Under the pieces are notes generated by a model. It did no database searches. It was not told the origin of the DNA and was given only the letters and a program-made list of their open reading frames with translations. The position numbers were made by a program, and so were the translations under genes. 22,807 nt of DNA from a virus. The DNA is taken from IMG/VR virus record IMGVR_UViG_3300001450_000077, positions 1 to 22,807 of that record. One strand, written 5' to 3'. Positions 15,383 through 22,672 of the stretch are shown here, in pieces. Every line of letters begins with the position of its first letter. Position 1 is the first letter of the stretch.

Positions 15383-18369
15383 TACTTCACCCCACCAATT
15401 TCTATTTCATAGATAATAATGCGGTCGTCGCTTTGCTCGCCTGTTATCTCGCAAGTAACCCATCGAATCGGCCTGCCTCTAAGGAACGGCAACTTACCCG
15501 ACCAAGGGAGGGATTTGCTGCCGGGTTCGTCGCCGTCCTCGTGTTGCGTCAGCTTTAGGTTTGCCACCGCTTCGGTGGCTCCTTGCATAATAGACACCCC
15601 ATCTCCACCATCCCATTCGTTTAGTACCGCTGGGGTGCTAGAGTGGTTGTCGTACTTCTTCATGCTTAAAGTGGCATCATTAATAGTCGGGTTAAACGTA
15701 ACCCTAAAATATCTTTTTGTGTTTTGGTCCGATTCCATCCAGGCAAACATGCCTGACTTCCAGTTGTAGGCTACGTTAGAATCTCCGTCTTTCAAGCCTT
15801 CATTGCAAACGTAAAACGAATCGTTCGTCACTCCCATTAAAAGCCTGCGTTGATTATTATACGTCAGCTTAACACTGTCTCCGATGTCCCAAGAGTACGT
15901 CCACTTTGTCCAAGTTTTACTTCTGATGTCGTACACTAAAGACCGCCTCGGTCTGTCACCTGAGTCACCAATGCCCGTGACAAAGAAATAAACAAGTTCT
16001 TCCAGGGGATCCACCCTGACACTCCATGTGCTTTTCTTACTGAAATCTAAAAGCTGGTCGCTCCACTGATCCGCAACAGGAGTTCCAATTGGCTGAACAC
16101 CATTCCCCTGAAAAGCATACGGGCCTTCTTCGTCCATAAGGTATAGAATGTTTTCGTGTTGGTCTGCACAATTGTGATTAATCGTGCCTCGCATCGCTGC
16201 CAGCTGCGGCTGAGCGTCAAGTAAAGGATTCTTTGCCCAGGTAATCCGATAAATGCTATGTTCTTTTAATGCGTAATACTGAGCGCCCATGACAATAGCA
16301 CCAACAAGCTCGTCTTCGTCACGCACGTTTTCCTGAATTGCGACCTGGGTAATAACTGACTCTGGCAAATCCTGCTCAGATATATAGACTGTGTTTCTTT
16401 CTTCGGGCGGGTTAATAATTGTGTAAGAACTTCCTGAAGCAATTGCAGAGTTTGCCGGTTTTGCTATTGTTAATTGAGTAGCCGAATCAACCGTGTCAAT
16501 AACATAAGTCGATGAATCCACTGAAGGATCAGGGCACAGCAACCGCCCTTCTAAATCTGATGTCCATGCCGTGCTCACCCCAGTGATCGTAGATGCACCA
16601 CTACTGGCAGATATAGTTCCCGTGGAATATACGGGGTCAACAAGATACGTCATACGGTCTTGAAACGCACAACACACTGATTTAAAAAATGGCGGGATTG
16701 CGTGGCGGTTTGCTGCAGGTCTTCCATCTGTCTGTAAAAGCTTTTGCCGATAACTTCCTCGAAACAAAACAATTTGGCCGTCAGTCAAACCATCTTCAAC
16801 GTAGCCGTCAATTGACCATACTAGGGAATCACCGCCACCGCTAGCCGCACCCAGTTCGCCTTTAATTTTAAAAGAAGTTCCGCTTACTATCTCATCAACA
16901 ACGTGCGTCTTGTTATGCGCCGCATTGGTGCTTCCAAGAACTGATATCCTTGCCCCCGCTATCAACCCATGCCCCTTCGGGATGGTAACAACAGCAACAC
17001 CAGAACCCGTTAAAGCAATACTTGTTAGCGTTCCGTTATTTGGTAAACGAGCAACTACATAAGCGGTTGTTGCTTGATTAAACGTAGTCCTTAAAAGTTC
17101 TACATGTGTTACACGCCCGTCTTGCGATGATGCTGAAAGATGCTTCCATTCAAACTTGTCGTCGGCTGCAGCGGTTGTTACTTGGAACGGGGAAAGGTTG
17201 CTGTAAAACCTGGCACCTTCTCTTTCATCGACGTACCGATAAAAGCAGGTATAGTCTCCACCTGTCGCCCCAGAAATGTTTGTTCCACCAGTGAAATCGG
17301 CTTCAGTTATCTGGCTAATATCCGTAGTAATCGCGGTGTTGCCTTCCGGCCCGGCAGTAACTTGAGTAAGAGTTATTGTTTGAGCGCCGTTGGCAGCACC
17401 AGGAACAGAACTGACGGTTATTTTACTGTTTGAGCTTCCAGCGTTATGCCCATTAGAAGATTGTATTGCCGCCGCTAATTGAACCAGAAATTCATTTTGA
17501 GTCTCTGCGCTTCCAGTCAGGTCAATAGTTACGGCACAGCCGCTTCTTGTCGCAGTAGTGCTTCCAACGTCAGTTGCCCCGCTCGTAACTGCATCTCCTG
17601 TTGCAACAGTGGATGCGTTATCGTCAACTATAATGTAATTAATTGAAGTACCATCAGTTGATATAATATTTATATACTCGTTCTCTGACATTCCACTCGC
17701 AGCATCACCGTCAGCCACGGTGATATCCGCATAAGCCTTTCGGCCCGTATCTACGCCACCCGCAAATTGAACTATGGTTAAATGGGCAGCATCAACATCA
17801 GTTGTTACTGTAGTGTTTCCTGCAACACCACCTTGCACCTGAGTTAATCCTACGATTGCCGGGGAACCCAGTGATGCAATTATTGATCCATCGTGTCCGT
17901 ATGGCCCTTGAATGGCCGTCATTAGATATGTTGCAAATGTAGCTCTAGCGGCGGTTATTCCATACAAATCAACATATACTTCACCACCAGGGTAATTTGC
18001 GTCAGACTCAATATACGTTGACTTAAAAACACCTACCGGGGTTCCAGTGTTATCTGAATTGTCTCGGAAGATATATTTAACAGTTTTCCCAAACCCGTCT
18101 GTAATGGTAATGTATTCGCCATCTAAGTGAGATGCAGTGTCAGTTGTGATTTGAAGTGCCCCTGCAGCGTACTTCTGGACCTGCGGGGTAGACATGACCG
18201 GGGGTGTAGACGGGGGATCAATGCCCAGTGCATCGGCAGACGCAGAGCGACCGTCCCAGAATATCCCGCGATTGACACCGTTGACTCCGATAAGATAGCC
18301 ATGACGGGTCTTAGCAAAAACCATGGGATTGGTTGTGTCCAGTCCCGTTTTAATTGTGGGCGCTGCCAC
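15382..18369 (-). CDS. Modular 995-aa tail protein, probable nozzle/hub
   Basis: Starts at GTG with GGGAGG just upstream; the GTG overlaps the previous TAG. Order: a propeller-like N-terminus (residues 1-60, with YLIGVNG and FWDG); two related beta modules (about 84-205 and 230-362, each ending QFAGG/DFTGG); a conserved CFYRYVDEREGARFYSNLSPF region (375-395); a GHGL module (450-505, reading KGHGLIAGARISVLGS, as in many phage structural proteins); an STGTIS module (580-655); then a body with TVYISEQDLPES, ALKEHSIYRITW, LYLMDEEGPYAFQGNG and LVYDIRSKTWTKW, typical of beta-propeller tail hubs. These resemble the nozzle or stabilisation proteins of short-tailed phages. Two extra modules make it larger than usual. 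Exact homology to T7 gp12 or P22 gp10 is not established. Confidence 0.93.
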   Translation of the reverse strand: MAAPTIKTGLDTTNPMVFAKTRHGYLIGVNGVNRGIFWDGRSASADALGIDPPSTPPVMSTPQVQKYAAGALQITTDTASHLDGEYITITDGFGKTVKYIFRDNSDNTGTPVGVFKSTYIESDANYPGGEVYVDLYGITAARATFATYLMTAIQGPYGHDGSIIASLGSPAIVGLTQVQGGVAGNTTVTTDVDAAHLTIVQFAGGVDTGRKAYADITVADGDAASGMSENEYINIISTDGTSINYIIVDDNASTVATGDAVTSGATDVGSTTATRSGCAVTIDLTGSAETQNEFLVQLAAAIQSSNGHNAGSSNSKITVSSVPGAANGAQTITLTQVTAGPEGNTAITTDISQITEADFTGGTNISGATGGDYTCFYRYVDEREGARFYSNLSPFQVTTAAADDKFEWKHLSASSQDGRVTHVELLRTTFNQATTAYVVARLPNNGTLTSIALTGSGVAVVTIPKGHGLIAGARISVLGSTNAAHNKTHVVDEIVSGTSFKIKGELGAASGGGDSLVWSIDGYVEDGLTDGQIVLFRGSYRQKLLQTDGRPAANRHAIPPFFKSVCCAFQDRMTYLVDPVYSTGTISASSGASTITGVSTAWTSDLEGRLLCPDPSVDSSTYVIDTVDSATQLTIAKPANSAIASGSSYTIINPPEERNTVYISEQDLPESVITQVAIQENVRDEDELVGAIVMGAQYYALKEHSIYRITWAKNPLLDAQPQLAAMRGTINHNCADQHENILYLMDEEGPYAFQGNGVQPIGTPVADQWSDQLLDFSKKSTWSVRVDPLEELVYFFVTGIGDSGDRPRRSLVYDIRSKTWTKWTYSWDIGDSVKLTYNNQRRLLMGVTNDSFYVCNEGLKDGDSNVAYNWKSGMFAWMESDQNTKRYFRVTFNPTINDATLSMKKYDNHSSTPAVLNEWDGGDGVSIMQGATEAVANLKLTQHEDGDEPGSKSLPWSGKLPFLRGRPIRWVTCEITGEQSDDRIIIYEIEIGGVK
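17284..18120 (-). repeat. Two tandem copies of a ~120-residue beta module inside the nozzle-like protein
   Basis: Copy one is residues about 84-205 (17755-18120), copy two about 230-362 (17284-17682). Both begin with EYI followed by a strand, have a strand with VYVDLYG/VTIDLTG, then a helix (FATYLMTAIQ/FLVQLAAAIQ), a loop with YGHDG/NGHNA, the strand GLTQVQGGVAGNTTVTTD/TLTQVTAGPEGNTAITTD, and an FAGG/FTGG end. The copies differ at the DNA level, so the duplication is old. Confidence 0.8.
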
Positions 18370-18653
18370 TACAACCTCCCTACCCTTACATTTCCATTTG
18401 AGTCTTGGTGAACAATATACGAACTGCCTGCTCGTTTATAAGGAAACGCAGAAATGACCGTGCCCGAAGCATCAGCACCATCGTTTGCAAACTCAAGTAA
18501 AGTGTGCCCCTTCCTGCAAGATAACTTTCCAGGCTCATGGAACACCATGTTTGTTACATCAATAGCCAACTCAGGTGTATCGTGAGGATCCCTGTTGGTT
18601 GAATATCCAGGGAACTGCGGAATTGGCTTTACGCCAGCTGGCTTGTCTGACAT
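18369..18653 (-). CDS. 94-aa protein resembling the N-terminal segment of beta-propeller tail proteins
   Basis: The protein reads PGYSTNRDPHDTPELAIDVT, then NMVFHEPGKLSCRKGHTLLE, then a strand region ending VHQDSNGNVRVGRL. In propeller-type tail hub proteins the N-terminus commonly has this pattern (a loop with ...p.ela.d..Nv, then a strand with pG.l..R.G...). Here it is a separate small gene whose TAG overlaps the GTG of the 995-residue tail protein; the ribosome-binding site of that protein is embedded in its last codons. I infer that it supplies the first strands of the same structure or is an assembly partner. It starts at ATG five bases after the previous gene. Confidence 0.88.
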   Translation of the reverse strand: MSDKPAGVKPIPQFPGYSTNRDPHDTPELAIDVTNMVFHEPGKLSCRKGHTLLEFANDGADASGTVISAFPYKRAGSSYIVHQDSNGNVRVGRL

Positions 18654-18658
18654 GGCTA

Positions 18659-20134
18659 TTAATTTCCGGCAAGCTTTCTTTGTGCGGCAAACGCTCTTCG
18701 TTCAGCAAGATACTCTGCGGCCTTCTGTTTCAATTGGTCGTCGGTTACCTGTTTATTTTTGTGCAAAAAGTAATAATCTCTTAGGTTAAGAGGATCATTT
18801 TCGGGACGCCTGCCTTCACCCGGCATCTGGCCGTATCCATAACCTTTACCCATATTTTCCATCGCGCTTTTCCTGCTCAATGGATTGTCTTCATCCACTT
18901 GGTAATATTGCTGATGATATTTCCTCTGGATATCTTCTTCTGTCCTAATTGGCGAATCCTCTGATACCTTATTGCCCCTTGCAGTCATTGATTCAGATAT
19001 AATTTCGCCAGGCATTGTAGCGTAATGCGTATACATCCTAAGCGGAGTTGTATTTGCATTCATTGCAGCACCCGTGTAATCCATCGCCTCCGCAACGCCT
19101 GGGCGACCAAAGGTGCTCAACAAGGCTGGCCCCAAGTTGCCGAATACATTAGAGCCAATATCGCTTCTAGCTATCGCTCCTGAAAGTTTATCCCAGCCAG
19201 TCTCAAAGGGGTTCCTGATGGAGTACCCCCAGTCTTGGCCAGCAATCTTTTTTTCTTTTTCTGCGCCCCAGTCTTGAGCTTTCTTTTTCTGTTGCATAGC
19301 GGTGGCGGTGGCGACCGTTACACCTGGATGATTAATGGGATCAATTTCCTTGTCCATTATATCTGACAGATATTCGTCACCTGCCTTCAATGGCATGCCA
19401 CCTAACATAGTCGGATTATCTGAGTTATAAGAAGTGTCCCTCAACCAGTGTGTTTTGTCGCCCCATCCTAAAGAATCTTTCCAGTCTTCGTTTTCCCAAA
19501 AAGCCCCCGTGTAGCTTCCCATCCAAGATGGGCGCACGCCACCAGCATCTAATAATTCCATGAATCCCATGAGTGGCTGAACGAATGGACCGCTTGCACC
19601 GCCCAGTGCCTGAGTTGCAGTTCTCGCACCTATCTTTGCTCCCTGCTTGCCAAGGCTACGAATTGCTGGCGCGAATGTCTTGGAAAGAAACCCCGAAGTT
19701 TTAGGAGCTACTTTAGAAGAAGTCCCCGCTAAAAAACGAGGCAAGTCTACTAACGTGTCTGATACACGCTTGTTCCATGCTTTAGGGCCGAACATCCCGG
19801 CATCGCCAGCTAGATATTTAATCTGTTGCAATGGAGTTGCTTTTCCGGTTTTAACCAGTTTTTCAAGCGCCTCTCTTTCTAGTTTAAAGCCCTTGGGGTC
19901 GTAAAGGTATTTCCCCCCCGTAAGCCCGTGCCTCCCCGCCAGCTCTCCAAACTCCTTTACATCCATTGATGTCATCGCTGGACCCAAAGTGCCTTCTTCA
20001 CCCGTCATATCTTTGGGGGTAATATAGCGAAAATCATACTCGCCTTTATCCATGTCGTAAAAAGAAAGACTGGCGGCAGCAGCAGGAACAGCCAACTCCG
20101 TTGTGCTTCTTAATCCGGTTCCTAGTAGTCCCAT
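18659..20134 (-). CDS. Hypothetical 491-aa virion-associated protein
   Basis: I do not recognise the family. The N-terminus has a short hydrophobic/Ala-rich segment (LAVPAAAASLSF), then a mixed region. A Gly/Ala/Lys-rich amphipathic segment at about 145-190 (SGFLSKTFAPAIRSLGKQGA) runs into QPLMGFMELL. There is a Trp/Asp-rich stretch (WENEDWKDSLGWGDKTHWL), and the C-terminus is a charged helix (DDQLKQKAAEYLAERRAFAA). The ATG has AGAAGGA 7 bases before it. It lies between the connector-side genes and the nozzle and has no catalytic motif I can see. The Gly/Ala amphipathic region and size would fit an internal or ejected protein, but that is a guess from composition. Confidence 0.92.
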   Translation of the reverse strand: MGLLGTGLRSTTELAVPAAAASLSFYDMDKGEYDFRYITPKDMTGEEGTLGPAMTSMDVKEFGELAGRHGLTGGKYLYDPKGFKLEREALEKLVKTGKATPLQQIKYLAGDAGMFGPKAWNKRVSDTLVDLPRFLAGTSSKVAPKTSGFLSKTFAPAIRSLGKQGAKIGARTATQALGGASGPFVQPLMGFMELLDAGGVRPSWMGSYTGAFWENEDWKDSLGWGDKTHWLRDTSYNSDNPTMLGGMPLKAGDEYLSDIMDKEIDPINHPGVTVATATAMQQKKKAQDWGAEKEKKIAGQDWGYSIRNPFETGWDKLSGAIARSDIGSNVFGNLGPALLSTFGRPGVAEAMDYTGAAMNANTTPLRMYTHYATMPGEIISESMTARGNKVSEDSPIRTEEDIQRKYHQQYYQVDEDNPLSRKSAMENMGKGYGYGQMPGEGRRPENDPLNLRDYYFLHKNKQVTDDQLKQKAAEYLAERRAFAAQRKLAGN

Positions 20135-20146
20135 AGCTATATCCTT

Positions 20147-20677
20147 CTACTCAGGTAGAATCCCTGTTTTTCTAAATTGGAACCAGTCTTCAAACGACAT
20201 CGGCTCCCATCCATCTCGCCCCTGCTGCCCTGGAAATCTTTGCCATAAATCCCACTCAGAGCGAACAGATGATGGATGAGATTTACCCAGCGTGTGCTCC
20301 ATCCAATTTTTGAAATACTCCACTTCTTGCGGATGCTCTTTTAAGTTGAGGTCAGGGAACGAATCGCTGCCAGAATAGTCTTGCCGCATTTCACCCAGCT
20401 TTTTAATTTGCCCTTTAGTCGGAGGTCCACCTTTAGGACCAGTAAGCTTTCTGGCGGCATCGCCCTTCATTTGTGCTTCTGGATTTAGTGGTTTTACTAA
20501 ATTGGCAGGAACCTTGTCTTTTGATTTTCTAGCCGGTTTCCCTGCAGTCATTGTTTTAAGAAGGTCTACTGCTTCTTTATTCCCAGCCTTCGCGTGCTTT
20601 TTTAGATTGGCTATGCCTGCGGCTTCTTTTGGAATTTCAAACAAAGGCTTTAGAAATTTGTGTAGTGCTTTTGACAT
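20147..20677 (-). CDS. Hypothetical basic protein, 176 aa
   Basis: No family recognised. The N-terminal half is Lys/Ala/Pro rich (KSKDKVPANLVKPLNPEAQM) and probably flexible. The C-terminal half has aromatic, charged motifs (YFKNWMEHTLG, SEWDLWQRFPG, SFEDWFQFRKTG) that look like short packed helices. I prefer ATG 20677, four bases after the stop of the connector-like gene. A GTG at 20689, overlapping that gene by eight bases, would add four residues; neither start has a strong ribosome-binding site. Lying between the connector and a large unknown, it may be a head-tail or packaged basic protein, by context only. Confidence 0.85.
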   Translation of the reverse strand: MSKALHKFLKPLFEIPKEAAGIANLKKHAKAGNKEAVDLLKTMTAGKPARKSKDKVPANLVKPLNPEAQMKGDAARKLTGPKGGPPTKGQIKKLGEMRQDYSGSDSFPDLNLKEHPQEVEYFKNWMEHTLGKSHPSSVRSEWDLWQRFPGQQGRDGWEPMSFEDWFQFRKTGILPE

Positions 20678-20681
20678 TTTA

Positions 20682-21995
20682 TTAACCACTCACGCTAGGA
20701 GTTACGATTGCTTGAATTCCACGATTATACATAGCTGGCGGCGTCCATGAAGGCTCAACTGTTGCTTCCACTTCGCCCGCGATGCGTATCGCCTCCATAT
20801 ACCATTGATGCAATTCAGTTGGTGGAGACTCCGCATTGCGGCGCGAGAGAGAAAGCTTCCATTCACAGCCGCGAAGAAACGCTTCAATCATAGTAGGTCG
20901 CAGGTCAACTGGATCAGATACGACATACTTTACATTTGAAAACGTAGCCGATGGCGCAGAGTCAACAGTAACCGTGTTGGCGTCTGTGTAAGCGGTAATG
21001 ATTCGCTGCTCTACCCAAGGGTTTAAGCCACGAACTCCCGATGGCTTTGTAGACGAAGTCCCAAAACGAATGACAGAACCAACCATGTCGCTGCTAAAGC
21101 TGGCCGAAGAAGCTTCCGAAGGAGAGCCCGGCCCTGTAAGAGTGACCGTAGTACCGCTAGTGCTTACTGTCCCTGTAGAGATATCGCTGTATTTTAGTCG
21201 CCGTGGAAACCGGCGATAGAAGAACCGAAGACCTTCAGCAGTATTCGGTTCGTACTGGACGTACATTGCCATCTGTCCGTAACGATTGGGGTCTGGTCCT
21301 ACAGCATACCATCGCGGCGGGTTAGACGATGCCCGGACATGACGCTCGAACGCCATGATGCTGTCAAGAGAAACAGGCCGCTGATTAAAATAACTATTCT
21401 CCGTATGCGGAGGGTCCATGTCTTTAAAGTCAGCGGGCAGGGTATATCGTGACCGGAGCCATGTGTATGTAGTCGTACCCCTTGGGTTACCCAGCCTAGC
21501 GGATACCGTCGAGTATGTTGTAGGTGAAGAAATATCTACACCAGGGTTAGCCGATTCCGGCAAAGTTATAATCTGGTTTCCATGAGCGTCGGGGTTTTCT
21601 ACAAACTCAACAGGATAGCGAACGTCATTTATTTTGATGCGACCATCTTTGACGCTGCTCGGCCATGAGGCTGTTTGAGCGGTCACTCCATCTGCTTCGT
21701 ATGCGTCCGGTGCATAAAGCGTTACCATTCGATCATGCGTCCCTCCAGTGTGGTCATAGGAAATAGTCCCAGTTGAATACTGTGGCTCCAGCCGAATGTC
21801 ATGTTCGGTGTGGAAATACAGCCAATCGTATCGGCTGGCTAAATCAGGATACGCCCCAAGAACTGCGGAGCGAAAATCGCGGCGCTCGGAATCCATTGCG
21901 CCGCCAAGAGTAGTTGCTTCTAAATGCTCTAACGCATCCTGATACGTGAACAGGTCAGGCGTAGCGGCTTGATATAACCGTGTGTATTCGGCCAC
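20682..21995 (-). CDS. Tail-connector (adaptor)-like protein with two beta inserts, 437 aa
   Basis: The N-terminal 60 residues are helical (RRDFRSAVLGAYPDLASRYDW). Residues 73-152 form a beta insert starting YSTGTIS and ending LPESANPGVDI. Residues 180-200 have RSRYTLPADFKDMDPPH, a strand-loop common in phage connector proteins. A second STGTVS insert spans 272-358, followed by a C-terminal helical region (RPTMIEAFLRGCEWKLSLSRRN and beyond). Helical ends with beta inserts are what I recall for adaptor proteins between portal and tail nozzle. It starts at GTG with AAGGGA 7-8 bases ahead; an ATG at 22003 is out of frame. The related STGTIS module in the nozzle-like protein supports a physical partnership. 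Homology to gp4 or gp11 is unproven. Confidence 0.93.
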   Translation of the reverse strand: MAEYTRLYQAATPDLFTYQDALEHLEATTLGGAMDSERRDFRSAVLGAYPDLASRYDWLYFHTEHDIRLEPQYSTGTISYDHTGGTHDRMVTLYAPDAYEADGVTAQTASWPSSVKDGRIKINDVRYPVEFVENPDAHGNQIITLPESANPGVDISSPTTYSTVSARLGNPRGTTTYTWLRSRYTLPADFKDMDPPHTENSYFNQRPVSLDSIMAFERHVRASSNPPRWYAVGPDPNRYGQMAMYVQYEPNTAEGLRFFYRRFPRRLKYSDISTGTVSTSGTTVTLTGPGSPSEASSASFSSDMVGSVIRFGTSSTKPSGVRGLNPWVEQRIITAYTDANTVTVDSAPSATFSNVKYVVSDPVDLRPTMIEAFLRGCEWKLSLSRRNAESPPTELHQWYMEAIRIAGEVEATVEPSWTPPAMYNRGIQAIVTPSVSG

Positions 21996-22008
21996 AAGGG
22001 CATCCCTT
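21996..22008 (-). promoter_or_regulatory. Short hairpin over the ribosome-binding site of the connector-like gene
   Basis: On the minus strand AAGGG-ATG-CCCTT forms a perfect 5-bp stem with a three-base loop. The left arm is the Shine-Dalgarno of the connector gene, and the right arm ends directly before its GTG. The loop holds an out-of-frame ATG. The stem could limit initiation, but it is short and its stability was not calculated. Confidence 0.35.
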
Positions 22009-22022
22009 TATGTTAGGGCTGC

Positions 22023-22250
22023 TCACTCTGGCGAAGCCATCTTGTGCCGCAGCCATTTTACGTCATTGCGTATTTCAATTAGGATGTCCTCGTTGCTATC
22101 AACATCCCTTTTGATAATCTTTATATCTTCTTCGTGTTTATCTAGCTGGTGTTGACTCACACCATAGCTAGCACTAATCGACGCTAGCACGAACGCAATG
22201 GTTATTAAGAATCCCACAGTTTCACCGTTCAAGTGGTAGTGCCATTTCAT
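22023..22250 (-). CDS. Small single-helix membrane protein with coiled coil, possible lysis-related
   Basis: 75 residues. A short N-terminus (MKWHYHLNGE) precedes one hydrophobic segment (VGFLITIAFVLASISASYG, about 12-30). The rest is a charged coiled coil (HEEDIKIIKRDVDSNEDILI and onward) ending DVKWLRHKM. Small phage proteins with one helix and a heptad-type tail include spanin-like and XhlA-like proteins, and some act as head-tail or membrane anchors. XhlA proteins usually have the helix at the C-terminus, so that is not a clean match. The ATG is two bases after the previous stop. The position inside a structural operon is unusual for a lysis gene, so the function is open. Confidence 0.88.
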   Translation of the reverse strand: MKWHYHLNGETVGFLITIAFVLASISASYGVSQHQLDKHEEDIKIIKRDVDSNEDILIEIRNDVKWLRHKMASPE

Positions 22251-22252
22251 GG

Positions 22253-22669
22253 TTATTCTTCGTAGTAGTTTATGTAGCCGTAAACCCAGATTGTCTGGGC
22301 ACCGCCTGCTGTAGTATCAGTGACTGTCATGTTTAACGCTTCGCCTTTTGATGTCCAGAAATGACCATCAGGCATGTATGAAGTGCTTGTTGTGTTCTTG
22401 GCCCCAAAGTTTGAAAACAATATCTTACCTGTTAAGGCCGTGCTTCCTGACTTAAACTCAACTGCGACTCCATCTGTTGTTCCGGCAAAAGTTATGTGCC
22501 AGTGGTTGAGGTTTGTAACAACAATTTTTTTACCTGGAATTGCCGCTACTAATTCAATCGTTGCTGTCGCATCAAAAAGAGTTCCCGTATCGTCCAGGTC
22601 TGCGCTGAACTGCACAATCGCAGTCTTTGTTTCTTTGGCAGTTTTATCTGAAATTGCTTCGGCAACCAT
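22253..22669 (-). CDS. Small beta-rich protein, 138 aa, paralog of the next upstream gene
   Basis: The N-terminus is charged (AEAISDKTAKETKTAIVQFS), followed by alternating strands (TATIELVAAIPGKKIVVTNL, HWHITFAG, VAVEFKSGSTALTGKILFS). The C-terminal part reads YMPDGHFWTSKGEALNMTV and ends GYINYYEE. Its last 40 residues match the partial gene to the right (PDGHF, then G.L, then G-x-INYY-x-E), so the two are tandem paralogs. A small beta-sandwich of this kind near capsid or connector genes is often a head decoration or fibre-type protein; I infer that without proof. The ATG is three bases from the previous stop. Confidence 0.9.
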   Translation of the reverse strand: MVAEAISDKTAKETKTAIVQFSADLDDTGTLFDATATIELVAAIPGKKIVVTNLNHWHITFAGTTDGVAVEFKSGSTALTGKILFSNFGAKNTTSTSYMPDGHFWTSKGEALNMTVTDTTAGGAQTIWVYGYINYYEE

Positions 22670-22672
22670 CAG

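Noticed and set aside
18360-18375. Frameshift error separating the 94- and 995-residue proteins
   Set aside because: The downstream gene has its own GTG with GGGAGG ahead, and stop/start overlaps are the rule in this region; still listed as a check.
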